This document shows positions 46,616 to 58,699 of a stretch of 64,000 bases of DNA, piece after piece (position 1 is the stretch's first letter; every line of letters starts with the position of its first letter). The translations under genes were made by a program, and so were the position numbers. This stretch comes from Hyphomicrobiales bacterium (GTDB lineage Bacteria; Pseudomonadota; Alphaproteobacteria; Rhizobiales; Beijerinckiaceae), in NCBI GenBank assembly GCA_930633495.1, contig CAKNFJ010000001.1, forward strand, positions 2,167,001 to 2,231,000, written 5' to 3'. Under the pieces are notes generated by a model, which had not been told where the DNA came from, did not search any database, and saw only the letters and a list, made by a program, of their open reading frames with translations.

Positions 46616-46936
46616 GGATGGGATCCCTTTCGATTGAGCAGATCGCCGACCTGCGACGCATTCCCGTCGCCTGCCGGCCCATGGACCGGGCCGCCCCCGC
46701 TTCAGCGGCGAACGAACCGGCATTCCACGTTTGACGGTGGTGAAACCGCCCCTTGGGCGCGTATATAGTGAGGGTGTTCCCGCCCTTGCAAGACAGGCGA
46801 GCCGATTAAGAATCACGGATCGCGGGCTTTGCGGGCCCTGTCGATGCTTTCCGCGGCGACTGTGTCCTTGCCGCCCTTGCGCCGGAATACGCCCGCAGCC
46901 ATGCAGGAAGACCGTTTCCCTTGTGCATGGACCGCG
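46616..46936. other. Divergent control region of dnaK
   Basis: A 321-base gap between dnaK (minus) and the secreted unknown protein (plus). It holds the promoter candidate at 46762-46791 and a GC-rich stretch near the plus-strand gene. I see no other gene, though an in-frame extension of the plus-strand gene could begin at 46829. Confidence 0.5.
46762..46791 (-). promoter_or_regulatory. Candidate dnaK promoter
   Basis: On the minus strand TTGCAA, 18 bases, TATATA. The -35 can also be read CTTGCAA, the CTTG that starts RpoH promoters, but spacing to CTATAT is longer than the RpoH norm. It leaves an untranslated leader of about 140 bases. Confidence 0.45.
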
Positions 46937-47812
46937 ATGAGCCGATCGATGCGCCTTGCCTTCGCCCTGGCGGCAGCCGCGACCGCCCTGATCGCCCGTG
47001 CACAGGCGCAGCCCTTGCAGCTGCCCGGCGCGCAGCCGTTCAATGCGCCCGGCACGCAGCAGGGCGCGCCCGCGCAGCCCGGCGCCTCCGCGCCGCGCCA
47101 GCCCAGCATGCCGGCCATCAAGATCCCGACCGAGGAGGCGATCCTCGGCAAGGCCCTGCATCGCAACGGCCATCACGGCGAAGCCACCTTCTCGAAAACC
47201 GCCAGCGGCTTCGGGATGAAGCTCAATCTCGACGGGTTCCAGCCCGCCAATCTGGTCGAGCCCTGCGCCGTCTCCTTCGGTGACGCGCCCGTGCCGGTCA
47301 CCGCGCTCGGCCGCCCGGCCGGCGTGCCGCGCTACCGGCTGGAGGCGCCGATCTGCCCGATCGTCTTCGACGTGCTCGACGGCGCCTTCCTCGTCGTCGA
47401 ACCGGCCGAGCCCTGCGTCGTCGAGGCTGCCCAGTGCCGCATCGACCCGCGCGGCCTGTGGGGGCCGGACGCCGGCACGGTCGCCGCCAAGGCGAAGGAG
47501 ATCGAAAAGGCGCGCGGCGCCGCCGAGCGCGCCGTGCGCGAGGGCTACAGGACGCTGACCGCCAAGTCGGATGCGATCGAGCAGCGCTCGATCGCCCGCG
47601 AGCAGGCGGGTTTCTCCTCCGAGCGCGAGACGATCTGCCGCGATTTCCAGCGCGAGGGCCAGATGGGTTTCTGCGCGGCGCGCATCACGGAAGCGCGCGC
47701 CGCAAGCTTGCGTGTCCGGCTCGGGCTGAACACCGAGCCCAAGCCCGCCGCCAAGCCGAAGCCGCGCCCGGCGCCCAAGCCCGCACCGCTCCCGCTGGCA
47801 CCGACGCAGTAA
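46937..47812 (+). CDS. Secreted protein of unknown function, Pro/Ala-rich ends
   Basis: A 291-residue exported protein from ATG 46937 (46949 also possible). Signal peptide about 1-22 (ARAQA), a Pro/Gln/Gly linker, then a domain with four to six cysteines ('EPCAVSFGD', 'APICPIVFD', '[13 protein letters not shown]') likely paired in disulfides, a charged helical stretch ('[19 protein letters not shown]'), and a Lys/Pro-rich tail. The stop lies 3 bases from the thiM stop. I do not recognise a family. Confidence 0.72.
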   Translation: MSRSMRLAFALAAAATALIARAQAQPLQLPGAQPFNAPGTQQGAPAQPGASAPRQPSMPAIKIPTEEAILGKALHRNGHHGEATFSKTASGFGMKLNLDGFQPANLVEPCAVSFGDAPVPVTALGRPAGVPRYRLEAPICPIVFDVLDGAFLVVEPAEPCVVEAAQCRIDPRGLWGPDAGTVAAKAKEIEKARGAAERAVREGYRTLTAKSDAIEQRSIAREQAGFSSERETICRDFQREGQMGFCAARITEARAASLRVRLGLNTEPKPAAKPKPRPAPKPAPLPLAPTQ

Positions 47813-47815
47813 GCC

Positions 47816-50487
<2,672 letters not shown>

Positions 50488-50533
50488 TCAAGCGCTGTGA
50501 TGCGGGTGCAGGCCAAGGCCGCACCGCGTTCCA

Positions 50534-50616
<83 letters not shown>

Positions 50617-50694
50617 CGCGGACGAGGTTAGGCGCGGCGTCGCCGCTTGGCAACCGGCTCGCCAAGAAACGATCCAAACGGGAATAAGGGGGGT

Positions 50695-50913
50695 TCAGGC
50701 GGAGCGGTCGACGAGGCTACCTTGCCCTTCAGGGAGCATCGCCTGCGTCTGCTCGACGCTCTGCTGAATCAGGGCGACGAGACTCTGCTCGGTCTGCGCG
50801 TTCTGCTTGAGCATCTCGATGGAGAGCGCCTGCTGCGTCGAGGCGGCCTGCATCGTGACGATGCTATGGGCAAGGGAGACGGCGTCGCTCATGCGGGTGA
50901 CGCTATCGGTCAT
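50695..50913 (-). CDS. YjfB-like putative motility protein
   Basis: A 72-residue helical protein: 'DAVSLAHSIVTMQAASTQQA' and 'LSIEMLKQNAQTEQSLVALI' have the pattern of the YjfB/putative motility family. It is short, coiled and acidic-neutral, with no signal peptide. In other bacteria such genes appear with flagellar regulons; no flagellar gene is in this window. Start at 50913. Confidence 0.7.
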   Translation of the reverse strand: MTDSVTRMSDAVSLAHSIVTMQAASTQQALSIEMLKQNAQTEQSLVALIQQSVEQTQAMLPEGQGSLVDRSA

Positions 50914-51006
50914 CCCTTGCCAAATCCTGAACGGCCTTCAGGGCGCGATGATCGATTTCACCAGACGCGGCATCCGGACGCCGGGGCACGCCGCTTCGCG
51001 GTCGCA

Positions 51007-51028
51007 GGGGCCGCCAGTCGGCGGCCCC
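51007..51028. terminator. GC hairpin between the OmpA-family and YjfB-like genes
   Basis: GGGGCCGCC/GGCGGCCCC around AGTC, 9 perfect pairs, just after the OmpA-family stop. There is TTT on the plus side only, so on the minus strand it would be an incomplete intrinsic terminator or RNA-end protector. Confidence 0.55.
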
Positions 51029-51037
51029 TTTCGATCG

Positions 51038-53113
51038 TCAGCGGTTCTGGCCGGTCAGCAGGGGCGTGATCCGCCGCAGCGTCACGCGCCGGTTCTGCCG
51101 CGAGGCGTCCTGCGTCTGCACCTTCAGATATTGCTCGCCATAGCCCTGGGTCGTCAGGTTCTCCGGCGGGATCTGGAAGTCGCGCGTCAGGATCTCGGCG
51201 ACGGACTGGGCCCGGCGGTCCGAAAGCGAGAGGTTGTCGACATCCGCACCGACCGCATCGGTGTGCCCCTCGACGAGGAACACCTCGTTCGGTGAGCTCT
51301 GCAGAGCCCGCCGGACCGAATCCGCGATCACCGCCAGGCGCTGGGCCTGATCCGGCGTGACTTGCCAGGAGCCGGTGTCGAAGGTGATCGTGTCGATGTC
51401 AACGCTGCGCATGCGGGCGCGCAGGTCCGGCGAGTACCGCACCTCGTCCAACGTATAGCGGCGCGGGATCGCGGCGATCGGCGGCGCGGTGATCGTCTCG
51501 TAGATCAGCGCCTCGTCGGCCTGATCGGCATCGACGATGTAACGCTCGCGCGGGATCGGCAGCGGCGGCGGCGGCAGCACCACGATGTCGTCGGCGAAGC
51601 GGCCAGGACGGTCGCGCAAGGTGTTGTCGATGATGATCACCTCGCGGTTGTCCCGGTCGATGCGGGTGCGGCGGATCAGCCGGCCCTCCTCGTCCGTGAC
51701 GGTGACGACGCGCGTGCCGTCGGGACGTTCGAACACGGTCCGCATCTCGCCGTCGCGCCGCTCGGAGCGGCCCTGCCAGCCGAGATCGCGGAAACGCTGG
51801 TCCTCGTCGCGGCGGATGATGGCGCGGCCGTCATCGTCGCGGATGATGGTGCGGCCGGGCTCGCGGATGATAGTGTAGTCACCCTCCCGGCGCTCCTCGC
51901 GCCGCGACCGGATATCGTCGAAGCGCTGCGCGCCCTGCGTCGCCATGATACCGCCGAGGACACCGGCACCGAGGCCGATCGCCCCGGCGACGCCGGGCGA
52001 GACGCCGCCGCGACGGCCCTCGCGCTGCGGCGGCTGGCTCGGAAAGGCGCCGCCAGCCGGTGGCTGTCCCGGCACGGGGGCGATGCCGGGCTGCGCCGGC
52101 GCGGCGCCGGCGGGCGGGGGTGGAGCCGCAATGCCGGGCTGGGCCGGTGCCGCCGGAGCGGGGCGCGGCGGCTGGGTCGGAGCGGCCCCCGCAGGCGGCA
52201 TCGGGGCGATCGCACCCGGCTGTGCCGGGGCGGGAGCGGCTGCCGGAGGCGTGGCGGGTTGAGGCGCCGCGCCGGGCAGGCGGGGCTGCTGCGGCGCCGC
52301 CGAAGGCGGAACGGCCGGGCCGCCGCGCGGGACCGCCGAGGGCGGAGTGCCGATGCCGGGCTGGGCCGGGGCGGCGGAAGGCGGCACAGCCGGGCCGCCA
52401 CGCGGAACGGCCGAAGGCGGAGCGCCTGTGCCGGGCTGGACCGGGACCCCGGGCGCAACGGAAGGCGGCACAGCCGGCGGACGCGGTTGAGTTGGGGCGG
52501 CCGAGGGGGGCACTGCCGGGCCGCCGCGCGGAACTACCGAGGGTGCGGAGCCCGGCTGGGGCGGTGCGGAGGGAGGTGTCGACGGACGCAAGCCGGGCTG
52601 CGGACCCGGCGTGGCGGCAGGCGGCGCGGGCGGCTGCGGAGCGGCGCGCGGCGGGACCGGCATGGCGGGCTCGGACGGCGGACGGGGCGGTGTCGGACGG
52701 GCCGCCGGGGGCTGGCCGGGCGCGGGCACCATGTTCGGGGCGGGGCGCGGAGCCTGAGGCATCTCGCGCGGCATCGGCGGACGCTCGGGCTGCGGCCGGG
52801 CTGCTGGCGGCTCGGCGCGCGGCTGAGGCGCCGGCATGGCGGGAGGTTGCGGCCGCGGGGCCGCGGGGCCGGGCTGCATCTGCGGCGGGCGCGGCGCCTG
52901 CGGCATGCCCGGAGGCATCGGGCGCTCGGGTCCGCGCTGCTGGCCCGGCTGCGCTCCCGGCGGGCGCTGGCGATGTCTCTGCCCCGGCTGGTCGTCGCCG
53001 GGGGCAGGCGCCTGCGCGAGCCGATATCCGGCTTCCGCGAAGGCCTGCCCCGCTTGCGAAAGGACGAGGGCCGGCAGGACGGTCCCAACCAGCAGCCAGC
53101 GTTTCGTGCGCAT
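51038..53113 (-). CDS. OmpA-family protein with long proline-rich segment
   Basis: A 691-residue exported protein. Signal peptide 1-26 (AFA-E); a Pro/Ala/Gln-rich region about 30-330 with repeated units like 'VPRGGPAVPPSAAP'; a short Gly-rich hydrophobic segment ('GVAGAIGLGAGVLGGIMA', near 345) that may insert in a membrane; an Arg/Asp/Glu-rich middle with repeated 'IIRDDDGRAIIR' stretches; and a C-terminal OmpA domain (about 570-691) with 'EGHTDAVGADVDNLSLSDRRA', which binds diaminopimelate in peptidoglycan. It probably links wall and outer membrane. Start at 53113. Confidence 0.88.
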   Translation of the reverse strand: MRTKRWLLVGTVLPALVLSQAGQAFAEAGYRLAQAPAPGDDQPGQRHRQRPPGAQPGQQRGPERPMPPGMPQAPRPPQMQPGPAAPRPQPPAMPAPQPRAEPPAARPQPERPPMPREMPQAPRPAPNMVPAPGQPPAARPTPPRPPSEPAMPVPPRAAPQPPAPPAATPGPQPGLRPSTPPSAPPQPGSAPSVVPRGGPAVPPSAAPTQPRPPAVPPSVAPGVPVQPGTGAPPSAVPRGGPAVPPSAAPAQPGIGTPPSAVPRGGPAVPPSAAPQQPRLPGAAPQPATPPAAAPAPAQPGAIAPMPPAGAAPTQPPRPAPAAPAQPGIAAPPPPAGAAPAQPGIAPVPGQPPAGGAFPSQPPQREGRRGGVSPGVAGAIGLGAGVLGGIMATQGAQRFDDIRSRREERREGDYTIIREPGRTIIRDDDGRAIIRRDEDQRFRDLGWQGRSERRDGEMRTVFERPDGTRVVTVTDEEGRLIRRTRIDRDNREVIIIDNTLRDRPGRFADDIVVLPPPPLPIPRERYIVDADQADEALIYETITAPPIAAIPRRYTLDEVRYSPDLRARMRSVDIDTITFDTGSWQVTPDQAQRLAVIADSVRRALQSSPNEVFLVEGHTDAVGADVDNLSLSDRRAQSVAEILTRDFQIPPENLTTQGYGEQYLKVQTQDASRQNRRVTLRRITPLLTGQNR
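52299..52543. repeat. Three degenerate coding repeats inside the OmpA-family gene
   Basis: About 45-base units at 52299-52344, 52373-52424 and 52499-52543 encode variations of 'SAVPRGGPAVPPSAAP'. Spacing is unequal, so these are not a simple tandem array. They could allow length change by recombination. Confidence 0.7.
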
Positions 53114-53220
53114 TGCAATTCCCGTTTCTTGTTTCAACGCACGGGTATCAGGCCGTTCGGGGCCTGAACCCATGATGAAGCAAAAACGGCGGGAATCGGG
53201 CAGCGGTTCCGCGCCGCGCC

Positions 53221-54120
53221 TCAGATGCCGGCTTCCGCCTTCACATAGGCGGCGATCTCGGCATGGGTCGCGAACCAGCAATCCCCCTTCGCCTTGGCCA
53301 ACCGGATCAGTTCCTCGAGAATCCAGAGGCGCGAACGATAGGTGATGACATGCGGGTGCATCGTTAGCAGGAACAGGCCGCCATCGGCATGAGCACCCTC
53401 GAACTCGCGGCGGAAGATATCGAAGACGGCTTCGGGCGGCGTGTAGGGCCGAAGCGCCTGGAAGCGGTTCATGTTGAAATAGACCGCGTCGTCGCGGATC
53501 CATTCGACCGGCAATTCGACCATGCCGGTCGCCTCGCCCTTCTCGACGATCTCGTAGGGGTCGTCATCGGCGAAGAGCGAGGAATCGTAGAGGAGACCGA
53601 GCTCGCGCTCGACGGACAGCGTCACCTCCGAAAAATCCCAGGACGGGGTGCGCATGCCGACCGGCCGGACGCCGGTGATCCTTTCCAGCGTATCGGCCGA
53701 GCGCAGATGCAATTCGCGCTCATCCGCCGGGGGAACGGCCGTGTTGACCTCGTGAATCCAGCCATGAAGGCCGATCTCGTGCCCCGCGCCGACGATGCGG
53801 CGCTGCTCGTCGGGATAGAGAAGCGCCGTCACGGCCGGCACGAAGAAACTCGCCTTGATATCCTGCTTGTTCAAGAGATCGAGGATGCGCGGCACGCCGA
53901 CGCGATTGCCGTACTGGCCCCAGGACAGGCGCCCGACCGACTTGCCGCCGTCGCGCAATTCATTGGTCTCGTGGTCGACGTCGAAGGAGAGCGCGATCGC
54001 GCAGCGGGCGCCGTTCTTCCACTTGGCCGGCTTCAGATTGCGGCCGGCGCGCACGCGCTCGACCTTGCCGCGCCAGACCTCTTCCGGCCATTGCCAGGGC
54101 AGGAGTTCGGTATCGCTCAT
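53221..54120 (-). CDS. Polysaccharide deacetylase family protein (NodB/PuuE-like)
   Basis: A 299-residue metal-dependent amidase. The metal site Asp is in 'ALSFDVDHETNEL' and the two histidines in 'GHEIGLHGWIHEVN' (HxxxH pattern as in allantoinase PuuE-like proteins). No signal peptide, so it acts in the cytosol on a small amide and not on a wall polymer; that is an inference from the neighbouring peptide importer and creatininase. Start at 54120, 11 bases downstream of the dppDF-like stop; likely same operon. Confidence 0.87.
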   Translation of the reverse strand: MSDTELLPWQWPEEVWRGKVERVRAGRNLKPAKWKNGARCAIALSFDVDHETNELRDGGKSVGRLSWGQYGNRVGVPRILDLLNKQDIKASFFVPAVTALLYPDEQRRIVGAGHEIGLHGWIHEVNTAVPPADERELHLRSADTLERITGVRPVGMRTPSWDFSEVTLSVERELGLLYDSSLFADDDPYEIVEKGEATGMVELPVEWIRDDAVYFNMNRFQALRPYTPPEAVFDIFRREFEGAHADGGLFLLTMHPHVITYRSRLWILEELIRLAKAKGDCWFATHAEIAAYVKAEAGI

Positions 54121-54131
54121 CGTCGCTCTCC

Positions 54132-55844
54132 TCAGATGGTCGCCGCGCCCGGCAGCACCGGCACGGCGGCGAGCAGACGCTTGGTGTAGTCGTGCTGCGG
54201 GTGATCGTAGACCTCGCCGGCCGGGCCGCTCTCGACGATCCGGCCGCGATACATGATCGCGACCCGGTCGCAGAGATGGCGGACGACCGAGAGATCGTGC
54301 GAGATGAAGATCAGCGTCAGGTCGAGCTCCTGCCGCAGGCGGATCAGCAGGTTGATGATCTGCGCCTGGATCGAGACGTCGAGCGAAGCGACCGGCTCGT
54401 CGCAGACGACGACATCGGGCTGCATCGCGAGCGCTCGCGCGATGGCGACGCGCTGACGCTGGCCGCCAGAGAACTGGTGCGGATAGCGATCCGCGAAATC
54501 CGGATCGAGCCCGACTGCCGCCAGCCATTGCCGCACATAATCCTTCGCCTGCGCGCGCTGGACGAGCCCATGCGCCAAGGGCCCCTCGGCGATGCTGTCG
54601 CCGACCGTCATGCGCGGATTGAGCGAGGCGAAGGGGTCCTGGAAGATGGTCTGGACGCGCGTCGTGACCTTGTGCGGCTGCTCGCCCGCGCTCATCACCG
54701 GCGCTCCATCGATGCGGACGGAGCCGCTATCCGGCGCGTAGATGCCGGCGGCGACGCGCCCGAGCGTCGACTTGCCGGAGCCGGATTCGCCGACGAGGCC
54801 GAGCGCCTCGCCGCGCTTCAGCACCAGCGTGACGTCGTCGACCGCCTGCACCACGGCCGGCGCCTTGGACAGGCCAGCCTTCTGGGCGAGCTTGCGGAAC
54901 AGGCCCGGCGTCTGGGCGAAGCGCTTCGCGACATGCTCGATGCGGACGTAATGCACGGCGTCCGCGACGGCAGGGGCGGCCTGTTTCGCAGCGCGCGGCG
55001 GCGGGGCGACATCGGAGCCGACGCCGCCAGCCAGCAGCGTGCCGGGCTCGGAGCGTGACGGCAGCGCATCGAGCAATGCCCGCGTGTAGGCATGCTGCGG
55101 ATGCGTCAGGACCGACAAGGTCGGCCCGGCCTCGACGATCCTGCCGTGGCGCATGACGCAGACATGGTCGGCAAGCTCGGCGACGACGGCGAGGTCGTGG
55201 CTGATCCAGATCAGCGCCGTGCCGAGCTCCGCGACCAGCTCCTTCATCTCCGCGAGAATCTCGGCCTGCACGGAGACGTCGAGCGCGGTGGTCGGCTCGT
55301 CGCAGATGATCAGCTTGGGGCGATGCAGCAGGGCGATGGCGATGGCGACGCGCTGGCGCATGCCCCCGGAGAACTGATGCGGGTAGAAATCGACCTTGGC
55401 CTCGGGGTCGGGGATGCGGACCTGCGCCAATGCGGCAACCGCGCGACGGCGGGCTTCCCCACCCGAGACCGTCTCATGCGCTTCCAGCGCCAGACGGATC
55501 TGGGTCCCGATGGTCAGCATCGGGTTCAGCGTCATCATCGGGTCCTGGAAGACCATCGAGATCTGCTTGCCCCGGACCTTGCGCAGTTCGGCGGGAGGCA
55601 AGCCGACAAGTTCGCGGCCCTCCAGCTTCACCGACGAACCCGGCTCGACGCGACCGGGCGGGTCGATCAGGCCGATGATCGAGAAGCCGGTGATGCTCTT
55701 GCCCGAGCCGGATTCACCGACGAGGCCCATCACCTCGCCGCGCTTCAGCGCGAAGGAGACGCCGTCGACGGCCTTCACCACGCCGCCCCGGGTGTGGAAA
55801 TGCGTGGCGAGGTTCGCGACCTGAAGGAGAGGCGCGTCGCTCAT
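54132..55844 (-). CDS. Fused DppD-DppF-type peptide ABC ATPase
   Basis: A 570-residue protein with two complete ATPase domains: first Walker A '[13 protein letters not shown]' and signature '[13 protein letters not shown]'; second Walker A '[13 protein letters not shown]' and signature '[15 protein letters not shown]'. Each ends in an oligopeptide-transporter C-terminal helix region. The two are separate genes in E. coli; the fusion is common in alphaproteobacteria. Start at 55844, overlapping the dppC-like stop by four bases. Confidence 0.93.
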   Translation of the reverse strand: MSDAPLLQVANLATHFHTRGGVVKAVDGVSFALKRGEVMGLVGESGSGKSITGFSIIGLIDPPGRVEPGSSVKLEGRELVGLPPAELRKVRGKQISMVFQDPMMTLNPMLTIGTQIRLALEAHETVSGGEARRRAVAALAQVRIPDPEAKVDFYPHQFSGGMRQRVAIAIALLHRPKLIICDEPTTALDVSVQAEILAEMKELVAELGTALIWISHDLAVVAELADHVCVMRHGRIVEAGPTLSVLTHPQHAYTRALLDALPSRSEPGTLLAGGVGSDVAPPPRAAKQAAPAVADAVHYVRIEHVAKRFAQTPGLFRKLAQKAGLSKAPAVVQAVDDVTLVLKRGEALGLVGESGSGKSTLGRVAAGIYAPDSGSVRIDGAPVMSAGEQPHKVTTRVQTIFQDPFASLNPRMTVGDSIAEGPLAHGLVQRAQAKDYVRQWLAAVGLDPDFADRYPHQFSGGQRQRVAIARALAMQPDVVVCDEPVASLDVSIQAQIINLLIRLRQELDLTLIFISHDLSVVRHLCDRVAIMYRGRIVESGPAGEVYDHPQHDYTKRLLAAVPVLPGAATI

Positions 55845-56719
55845 CGCTTCAGCCTCGGATTGACCTGATCGCGGATCCGGTCGCCGACGAGGTTGATGGC
55901 GACGATCAGGATGATCAGCGCGATGCCGGGATAGATCGAGATCCAGTAGCGGCCCGAAAGCATGTACTGGAAGCCGTTCGCGATCAGCATGCCGAGCGAG
56001 GGCTCGGTCACCGGCAGGCCGACGCCGAGAAAGGAGAGCGTCGCCTCCAGAGCGATGGCGTTCGCCACCTGCACGGTCGCAACGACGATCAAGGGCGGCA
56101 GGCAGTTCGGGAAGATGTGGCGCCAGACCACGCGCCAGCCCGGCAGGGGCGTCGAAAGCACGGCCTCGACATAATCCTTGCCGCGCTCGGCCGAGGCCGC
56201 ACCATGGGCGGTGCGGGCGAAATAGGCGTATTGCGCCGCGGCCAGCGCGGCGATGAGCTGCATCTTGCCCTGGCCGAGCAGCGCCGAGAGAACGAGCGCC
56301 AGCAGGATCGCCGGGAAGGCGAGCTGCAGGTCGATGACCCGCATGATGAAGGCTTCCCACCGGCCGCCGACATAAGCGGCGCCGATGCCGAGCGAGACGC
56401 CGAGCGCAAAGGCGAGCGCGCCGGCGACGAGCCCCATCTGCAGGGAGATGCGCAGACCGTAGAGGATGGCCGAGAACAGGTCCCGCCCCTGCGCATCGGT
56501 GCCGAGCCAATGCGTGTAGCCGCCCTCGCCGACATAGCCTGGCGGACGGCGGGCATCGGAGAGCGAGAGATTGGCGAGGTCGTAAGGGTCCTGCGGCGCG
56601 ACGAGCGGCGCCAGCAGGGCGATGCCGATCATCAGAGCGACCACGGCGAGCGCCACGACCGCCGTCCGGCTCTCGCGGAACTCGGCCCAGAAGCGGGCGG
56701 TGGGGGAAGCGTCCTTCAT
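55841..56719 (-). CDS. Peptide/nickel-type ABC permease, DppC-like
   Basis: A 292-residue inner-membrane permease with six helices, N-terminal OppC_N region ('AVVALAVVALMIGIALLAPLV') and the coupling motif near 'ERGKDYVEAVLSTPLPGWRV'. The ATG overlaps the dppB-like stop by four bases, and its stop overlaps the ATPase start, so the three form one coupled unit. Confidence 0.93.
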   Translation of the reverse strand: MKDASPTARFWAEFRESRTAVVALAVVALMIGIALLAPLVAPQDPYDLANLSLSDARRPPGYVGEGGYTHWLGTDAQGRDLFSAILYGLRISLQMGLVAGALAFALGVSLGIGAAYVGGRWEAFIMRVIDLQLAFPAILLALVLSALLGQGKMQLIAALAAAQYAYFARTAHGAASAERGKDYVEAVLSTPLPGWRVVWRHIFPNCLPPLIVVATVQVANAIALEATLSFLGVGLPVTEPSLGMLIANGFQYMLSGRYWISIYPGIALIILIVAINLVGDRIRDQVNPRLKR

Positions 56720-57690
56720 CGCGCGCCTCCCTTCCTGAGTCGCGGATCGAGCCCGACATAGGCAAGGTCGACGAGGAAGTTGATGGTGATGAAGACGAAG
56801 GCGACGAGCATCAGATAGGCGACCATCACCGGCCGGTCGAGCGACTGGATCGAGTCGATGATCAGCTTGCCGATCCCGGGCCAGGAGAAGATCGTCTCGG
56901 TGACGACGGCGAAGGCGAGCGTCGAGCCGAATTCGAGGCCGAAGACGGTGACGAGCGGAATCGCGATCAGGCGCAGGACATGCCGGCGCAGCACCGTCCA
57001 TTCGGAGAGGCCAGCGGCGCGGGCGAATTTCACGGTGTCGGAAAGCATGGTCTCGCGCGTGCCGGCACGGGCAAGGCGCGTCATCAGGGCCAGCTTGAAG
57101 AAGGCGAGGTTGAGCGCCGGCAGCAAGAGATGGCTCAGGCCGTTCAGCGTGAGGAAGCTCCATTCGACGCCGAAGACGGAGACCGTCTCGCCGCGTCCGC
57201 CCGCCGGCAGCCATTGCAGTTCGACGGCGAAGGCCATGATCAGCACGAGGCCGATCCAGAAGGTCGGCACCGAGAAGCCGAGGATAGAGACCGTCATGAT
57301 GAGTTTCGAGGCAAAGCTGTCCGGTCTGTAGCCGGCATAGATTCCAGCAGGAATGCCGATCAGCGCCGCGCCGCAGACCGCGGCGAGAGTCAGTTCCAGC
57401 GTCGCCGGCAGGCGCGACAGGATCAACTCCATCACGGGCATGCCGAAGACGAAGGAGCGGCCGAAATCGCCATGCAGAACGCGGCCGAGGAAGGTGAGGT
57501 ATTGCTCCCAGAGCGGCCGGTCGAGCCCGTAATGGGCGATGGTCTGGAGCCTGAGCTCCTGGCTGACATCCGGGCCGATCAGAACGTCGATCGGGTTGCC
57601 GATCGCATAGACGCCGACGAAGACCAGCACCGACATGACGAGCATGACGACGAGCGCCTGGGCCAGCCGGACGGCGACATGGCCTAGCAT
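56716..57690 (-). CDS. Peptide/nickel-type ABC permease, DppB-like
   Basis: A 324-residue permease with about six helices, N-terminal 'RLAQALVVMLVMSVLVFVGV', the periplasmic region 'QYLTFLGRVLHGDFGRSF' typical of DppB/OppB, and the EAA-like loop 'KFARAAGLSEWTVLRRHVLR'. The start at 57690 is preferred; the longer upstream frame runs into the 57692-57808 palindrome. Pairs with the DppC-like protein. Confidence 0.93.
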   Translation of the reverse strand: MLGHVAVRLAQALVVMLVMSVLVFVGVYAIGNPIDVLIGPDVSQELRLQTIAHYGLDRPLWEQYLTFLGRVLHGDFGRSFVFGMPVMELILSRLPATLELTLAAVCGAALIGIPAGIYAGYRPDSFASKLIMTVSILGFSVPTFWIGLVLIMAFAVELQWLPAGGRGETVSVFGVEWSFLTLNGLSHLLLPALNLAFFKLALMTRLARAGTRETMLSDTVKFARAAGLSEWTVLRRHVLRLIAIPLVTVFGLEFGSTLAFAVVTETIFSWPGIGKLIIDSIQSLDRPVMVAYLMLVAFVFITINFLVDLAYVGLDPRLRKGGAR

Positions 57691-57691
57691 G

Positions 57692-57808
57692 CTCCCTCCC
57701 TTCCCCCTTGCGGGGAAGGGCCGGGAATGGGGGTGGTGCCGCTTGATAAGTGCTCGCCAAGCGGCACCACCCCCGCCCCTAACCCCTCCCCACAAGGGGG
57801 AGGGGAAC
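57692..57808. repeat. Large palindromic intergenic element
   Basis: Inner arms of 17 bases are perfect: GGGGGTGGTGCCGCTTG (57729-57745) and its complement (57758-57774). Outer arms contain CCCTTCCCCCTTG and CAAGGGGGAGGG. It lies between the creatininase-family gene and the dppB-like gene, so it is inside the operon. A structurally similar element is at 63751-63904. Confidence 0.8.
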
Positions 57809-57835
57809 AGGTTGCGCTGACCGCGAGGGCGCTCC

Positions 57836-58564
57836 TCACGGCCAGCTCTCCACCATCGCCGCGCGCGTCTCCTCGACGCCGACCTGCCAGAGCGTCCGCA
57901 TGTCCTCGTCCGAGCGCTGGTAGAGACCATGGAAATTGCCGTCGCCGAGGATCTCGCGACGCTTCGCGGGGCTCGCAGCCTGGTATTCGGCGGCGTTGAA
58001 GGGCGGCTTCAACGTGTCGGGCATCGCCACGCCCGCGAGCCGCGTCCAGGGGAAGTTCTCCATCCAGGAGGCGTGCGACGCCGCCGGGTCGATCGCCTTC
58101 ACCGCCGCCTGGAACAGCGGCGCCGCCCACCAATTGTGCAGCCTGATGCTCGCATCCGGATGGCGATCGAGCCATTCGGTCGCGAAGTTCAGCGCCGGCG
58201 AATTGCCGCCATGGCCGTTGACCAGCACGATCCGGCGGAAGCCGGAGCGATAGAAGCCGTCGAAAATGTCGCCGAGCAGCGCCGCATAGGTGCTGAGTTT
58301 TAGCGAGATGCTGCCCGGAAAGTTCAGGAATCCGGGCGTCATGCCATAGGCCAGCACGGGGAAGACGGGGATGCCGAGCGGCTCGGCCGCCTCCTTTGCC
58401 ACCCGCTCGGACAGGATCACGTCGGTCGCGAGGCTGAGATAGGCGTGCTGCTCGACACTGCCGAGCGGCAGGACGCAGCGGTCATCCCGCTTCGCCTGTG
58501 CCTCGATCTGCATCCAGTTCATCTCTGCGACCAACACGGCGCGATCCTTGCTTCGCGTGTCCAA
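57836..58564 (-). CDS. Creatininase-family amidohydrolase
   Basis: A 242-residue metal-dependent amidase or cyclic amide hydrolase. Conserved motifs: 'VLPLGSVEQHAYLSLATD' (metal ligands Glu, His, Asp) and 'VLVNGHGGNSPALNFA'. The family includes creatininase, MftE peptidase and others, so the reaction remains open. Its place at the head of a peptide-importer operon, with a deacetylase at the end, suggests it opens an imported amide. Start at 58564. Confidence 0.88.
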   Translation of the reverse strand: MDTRSKDRAVLVAEMNWMQIEAQAKRDDRCVLPLGSVEQHAYLSLATDVILSERVAKEAAEPLGIPVFPVLAYGMTPGFLNFPGSISLKLSTYAALLGDIFDGFYRSGFRRIVLVNGHGGNSPALNFATEWLDRHPDASIRLHNWWAAPLFQAAVKAIDPAASHASWMENFPWTRLAGVAMPDTLKPPFNAAEYQAASPAKRREILGDGNFHGLYQRSDEDMRTLWQVGVEETRAAMVESWP

Positions 58565-58660
58565 GCGGTAGACAGTCTCAGTCGCGCCCGGCGATCCGGG
58601 GCGAAAGCGGCCTGCAAACCCAAGTCGAAGCTATCCTTGACTCCGGGTCCGGAGAGCGTC

Positions 58661-58676
58661 AAGTTCCATTTGGAAC
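58661..58676. promoter_or_regulatory. Palindrome in the divergent promoter region, candidate MarR operator
   Basis: AGTTCC-ATTT-GGAACT, perfect 6-base arms. It is 23 bases before the MarR start and about 97 bases before the creatininase-family start. TTGACT at 58636-58641 might be a -35. A regulator binding here could control both units. Confidence 0.55.
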
Positions 58677-58699
58677 TAAATCGGCAGGGAGGGTCTCCC

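Noticed and set aside
46616..47176. N-terminal extension of DnaK
   Set aside because: The extra residues are not Hsp70-like and cover the promoter; the family always starts near '[11 protein letters not shown]'.
52299..52543. CRISPR-like repeated units
   Set aside because: Repeats are unequal, degenerate and in frame with a Pro/Ala-rich protein; there are no spacers of constant length and no cas genes.
56720..57760. N-terminal extension of the DppC-like protein overlapping dppB
   Set aside because: The extended part is the shadow of dppB; the ATG at 56719 gives a normal OppC N-terminus and a four-base coupling overlap.
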